In this document: positions 6,253-8,458 of the stretch, in pieces
Layout: the number at the start of each line of letters is the position of its first letter
How positions within the stretch are numbered: the first letter of the stretch is position 1
Origin: an uncultured Prevotella sp.
GTDB lineage: Bacteria; Bacteroidota; Bacteroidia; Bacteroidales; Bacteroidaceae
NCBI GenBank assembly: GCA_946623195.1
Contig: CAMOQW010000072.1
Span: forward strand, 1-8,458
Length of the DNA: 8,458 nt
Reading direction: 5' to 3'
Notes under the pieces: generated by a model
The model's input: the letters and a program-made list of their open reading frames with translations, nothing else
Databases searched by the model: none
What the model was told of the DNA's origin: nothing
Made by a program: the position numbers and the translations under genes

Positions 6253-7610
6253 GCTTCTTCTTCCATCACATCGTCAAGGTGGTTGCTCCAGAGATATTTA
6301 TCGGTCTCTTGGGCAACCACCTTACTTAATAGCAAGAGAGCCACGAGGTTGGGGATGGCCATCAGGGCATTCATGCAGTCGGCAACATTCCAGATGATAT
6401 CGAGATTGATGATGCTGCCGAAGAAAAGGGCCACGATGTAGAGGATGCGATAGAAACGGTTGATGTGCCGACCCTCAATGTAGTTGACGGCACTCTCGCC
6501 ATAATAGCTCCAGCCGAGAATGGTGCTGAAGGCAAAGGTAAGGATGCCGAACGTCAGCAGGGGTGCACCGATGTAGGGAATCTTCGAGAAGGCCACCTTG
6601 GTGAGTGCGGCACCATCGGCGTAAGAAATGTCGGGATAAGCCAGAATGCTGGACACGAGCACCAATCCGGTGAGTGCACAGATGACGACGGTGTCCCAGA
6701 AAGTTCCCGTACTGCTGACCAAGGCCTGACGCACAGGATTGCGCGTCTGGGCGGCAGCAGCCACGATGGGTGCCGACCCCATGCCGCTCTCGTTGCTGAA
6801 CAGTCCACGGGCAATGCCGTAGCGGGCAGCCATCATGACCGTAGCACCCACGAAGCCACCGCCTGCCGCCGAGGGATTGAATGCCGAGCGCACAATGAGT
6901 TGCAGGGCAGGCCATACGTAGTCGCCGTTCATACTGAGGATGACCAGACAACCGATGACATAGAGTAATGCCATGAAGGGCACCAAGATAGTGCAGACGC
7001 GGGCAATGGCCTTGACGCCGCCCAAAATGACGCATCCAGCAAGTATGGACACCAGCAGGCCGATGAGCCACGTCGGAACACCAAACGTCTCACGGGCCAG
7101 CAGGGCAATGGAGTTGGCCTGCACGGTACAGCCGATGCCGAAGGAGGCCAATGCCGTGAATACGGCAAACAGGAGGGCCAGCCACTTGAGATGAAGGCCT
7201 CGCTCGAGGGCATACATCGGACCGCCATACATCTTTCCGTTGTCGGCTTTCACGCGGTATTTCACGGCCAACAGTCCCTCAGCATACTTGGTAGACATGC
7301 CGAAGATGCCCGTCAGCCAGCACCATAGTACGGCTCCCGGTCCGCCCAAAGCCACAGCCGTCGCCACGCCCACAATGTTGCCCGTACCGATGGTAGCGGC
7401 CAAAGCAGTGGCCAAGGCCCCAAACTGGCTCACGTCGCCTTCAGCACCCCCGTCTTTCCTGACAGACAGTCGGATGCCGGTGATGAGCTTGCGCTGGGGA
7501 ATGCGCAGTCGAATGGTCAGAAACACGTGGGTGCCCAGCAGCAGTATGATCATGGGCCACCCCCACAGGAAGTTGCTCAACAGCGAAAAGACGTCATTGA
7601 TGGTCTCCAT
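6249..7610 (-). CDS. AGCS-family sodium:alanine/glycine symporter
   Basis: An inner-membrane transporter expected to import alanine, glycine or a related small amino acid with Na+. The 453 residues contain about eleven hydrophobic helices. Family hallmarks are GTGNIVGVATA (75-85), which forms part of the substrate/cation site, KMYGGPMYALERGL (126-139), the strongly conserved GLFSNESGMGSAPI (269-282) and GWSYYGE (366-372). Length is normal for the family and the frame is intact. The gene starts 10 bp after the stop of the upstream phosphatase gene, so the two are almost certainly one transcript. Its stop codon (TAG, 6251-6249) overlaps the stop of the convergent isomerase gene. A long hairpin lies in its last 75 bases. 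The family is certain; alanine versus glycine or D-amino acid preference cannot be decided. Confidence 0.92.
   Translation of the reverse strand: METINDVFSLLSNFLWGWPMIILLLGTHVFLTIRLRIPQRKLITGIRLSVRKDGGAEGDVSQFGALATALAATIGTGNIVGVATAVALGGPGAVLWCWLTGIFGMSTKYAEGLLAVKYRVKADNGKMYGGPMYALERGLHLKWLALLFAVFTALASFGIGCTVQANSIALLARETFGVPTWLIGLLVSILAGCVILGGVKAIARVCTILVPFMALLYVIGCLVILSMNGDYVWPALQLIVRSAFNPSAAGGGFVGATVMMAARYGIARGLFSNESGMGSAPIVAAAAQTRNPVRQALVSSTGTFWDTVVICALTGLVLVSSILAYPDISYADGAALTKVAFSKIPYIGAPLLTFGILTFAFSTILGWSYYGESAVNYIEGRHINRFYRILYIVALFFGSIINLDIIWNVADCMNALMAIPNLVALLLLSKVVAQETDKYLWSNHLDDVMEEEA
6276..6323. repeat. Long hairpin inside the 3' end of the symporter gene
   Basis: AAGGTGGTTGC (6276-6286) and GCAACCACCTT (6313-6323) are perfect 11-bp inverted arms. 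The stem continues inward with 6288-6290 pairing 6312-6310 and 6291-6294 pairing 6308-6305, leaving single-base bulges at 6287 and 6309 and a 10-base loop (6295-6304), so about 18 pairs in total. It lies 24 bp past the isomerase stop and within codons for residues ~430-445 of the symporter. No T-run follows on either strand, so it is not a classical intrinsic terminator. It could stabilise either 3' end or slow convergent transcription. Confidence 0.6.
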
Positions 7611-7620
7611 CCTTCATCTC

Positions 7621-8458
7621 TCATTTTTCGTCTTTCATCTTATATTGTATGGCCAGCATGGTCAGGTCGTCGCTTTGTTCGGCATCGCCCACGAAGTCGT
7701 GGACTGCCTGGGTCATGCTGCCGATGATGCGCTGAGGCTGCAGACTACCGTCGGCCGCCAGCTGTCCGGCCACCTGCATGATGCGCTCATCGCCAAACTG
7801 GGCATGACTGATGTCCTCGGCTTCATTGAGTCCGTCGGTAAACAGGAACAGGGTGCAGCCTTCAGGGATGTCGGTCTCTTGCAGCGTAAATTCCCAGCCG
7901 TCCATCACACCCACGGGCAGGTTGGGGTCGCAGGGCAACACCTTGACATCGCTGCCGATGAGAATCGGTGCATCGTGGCCGCCATTGCTGTAGTACACAT
8001 GACCGGTATGGAGGTCGAGCACTCCGATGAAGAGGGTGACAAACATGTTGGTGTCGTTATCCTGGGCAATGGTGCTGTTGATGGCCGATAGTATTATCTG
8101 AGGCTCAGCGACATGGGATGAGACATTGCGGAACAGGGTGCGCGTGACCGCCATGACCAGTGAGGCCGGGACTCCCTTGCCCGACACGTCGCCAATGCAG
8201 AAGAAGAGCTTTTCGTCGCGGATGTAGAAGTCGAAGAGGTCGCCACCCACGCCCTTGGCGGGAGTCAGCGAACCGTAGATATCGACGTCGTGACGCTCCG
8301 GATAGGGCGGGAAGATTTTGGGCAGCATCGACATCTGGATGTTATGTGCAATGTTCAGCTCGCTCTCGAAGGAAGCCTTCTGGGCTGTGGTGTCGCGCAG
8401 TTCGGCCACATAACGGGTCAACGAATGCTGCATGTTCTCGAATGAGTCGCGCAACTGG
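7621..8458 (-). CDS. SpoIIE/RsbU-type PP2C serine phosphatase, C-terminal part
   Basis: A PPM-family serine/threonine phosphatase of the kind that dephosphorylates anti-sigma-factor antagonists (STAS proteins) in partner-switching pathways. The frame is open through the right edge, so the true start is outside the window. The first visible residues (QLRDSFENMQHSLTRYVAELRDTT) look like the end of a HAMP domain leading into a coiled coil, then SELNIAHNIQMSMLP, the usual lead-in to this catalytic domain. Numbering from the Leu codon at 8454, catalytic motifs are GGDLFDF (70-76), IGDVSGKGVPA (87-97), NGGH (157-160), LFTDGLNEA (204-212) and SDDLTML (261-267). Asp72, Asp89, Asp207 and Asp262/263 are the expected metal ligands and all are present. 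The full protein probably carries an N-terminal membrane or periplasmic sensor. It ends 10 bp before the symporter start. No antagonist or anti-sigma gene is visible here. Confidence 0.88.
   Translation of the reverse strand, partial: QLRDSFENMQHSLTRYVAELRDTTAQKASFESELNIAHNIQMSMLPKIFPPYPERHDVDIYGSLTPAKGVGGDLFDFYIRDEKLFFCIGDVSGKGVPASLVMAVTRTLFRNVSSHVAEPQIILSAINSTIAQDNDTNMFVTLFIGVLDLHTGHVYYSNGGHDAPILIGSDVKVLPCDPNLPVGVMDGWEFTLQETDIPEGCTLFLFTDGLNEAEDISHAQFGDERIMQVAGQLAADGSLQPQRIIGSMTQAVHDFVGDAEQSDDLTMLAIQYKMKDEK

Noticed and set aside
6276..6323. Intrinsic terminator call for the hairpin
   Set aside because: No T-run follows the stem on either strand and it is inside coding sequence, so it is listed only as a structure.
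7240..8091. Plus-strand open frame of 283 codons
   Set aside because: It lies antisense to the symporter and phosphatase genes, whose family motifs are unmistakable, and its translation shows no recognisable domain.
8452..8454. TTG as the start codon of the phosphatase
   Set aside because: The frame continues upstream through CAG to the window edge and the first residues look like the end of a HAMP domain, so the gene is cut by the edge.

Overview
The window looks like chromosomal DNA from a gut or rumen Bacteroidales, most likely Prevotella or a close relative. The evidence is the promoter style (TAnnTTTG boxes, no Shine-Dalgarno sequences, AT-rich leaders), a membrane-bound propeller/AraC sensor-regulator beside secreted pectin-type enzymes, and a C-terminal tail (DGR...GLNIV...KII) typical of secreted Prevotella proteins. 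No ribosomal gene is present, so the genus is inferred. I see no mobile element, CRISPR array or RNA gene.

Left half (1-4579, all minus strand): a carbohydrate-utilisation cluster. In transcription order it holds a membrane-spanning regulator (4579-2219), a secreted CE12-type rhamnogalacturonan acetylesterase with extra C-terminal modules (2109-235), and 23 bp further on the start of another secreted protein that runs off the left edge (211-1). The regulator resembles a hybrid two-component system (HTCS), with periplasmic propeller, Y_Y_Y domain, one membrane helix and AraC DNA-binding domain, but the histidine kinase and receiver modules are absent. Between regulator and esterase lies a 15/17-matching direct repeat with 22-bp spacing. 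It sits just upstream of a promoter that lacks a -33 box, which is the layout expected of an AraC-type activator site.

Centre (4580-4755): a 176-bp divergent promoter region. The regulator promoter has a full -33/-7 pair placed so close to the ATG that a leaderless mRNA is predicted. The opposite promoter drives a sugar-isomerase-like gene and has a perfect 6-bp inverted repeat between its boxes.

Right half: a 498-aa L-fucose/L-arabinose isomerase-fold protein (4756-6252, plus strand) converges on a minus-strand pair made of a SpoIIE/RsbU-type PP2C phosphatase (cut by the right edge, 8458-7621) and an AGCS-family sodium:alanine/glycine symporter (7610-6249). The convergent stop codons overlap in the tetramer CTAA. 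A long near-perfect hairpin lies inside the 3' end of the symporter gene.

Together, the left genes probably sense a pectin-derived sugar and deacetylate rhamnogalacturonan outside the cytoplasm. The isomerase may process a released deoxy- or pentose sugar, but its substrate cannot be read from the sequence. The phosphatase/symporter pair looks like a separate transcription unit. No gap exceeds 300 bp; the two largest (4580-4755 and 2110-2218) are filled by promoter and operator-like elements.
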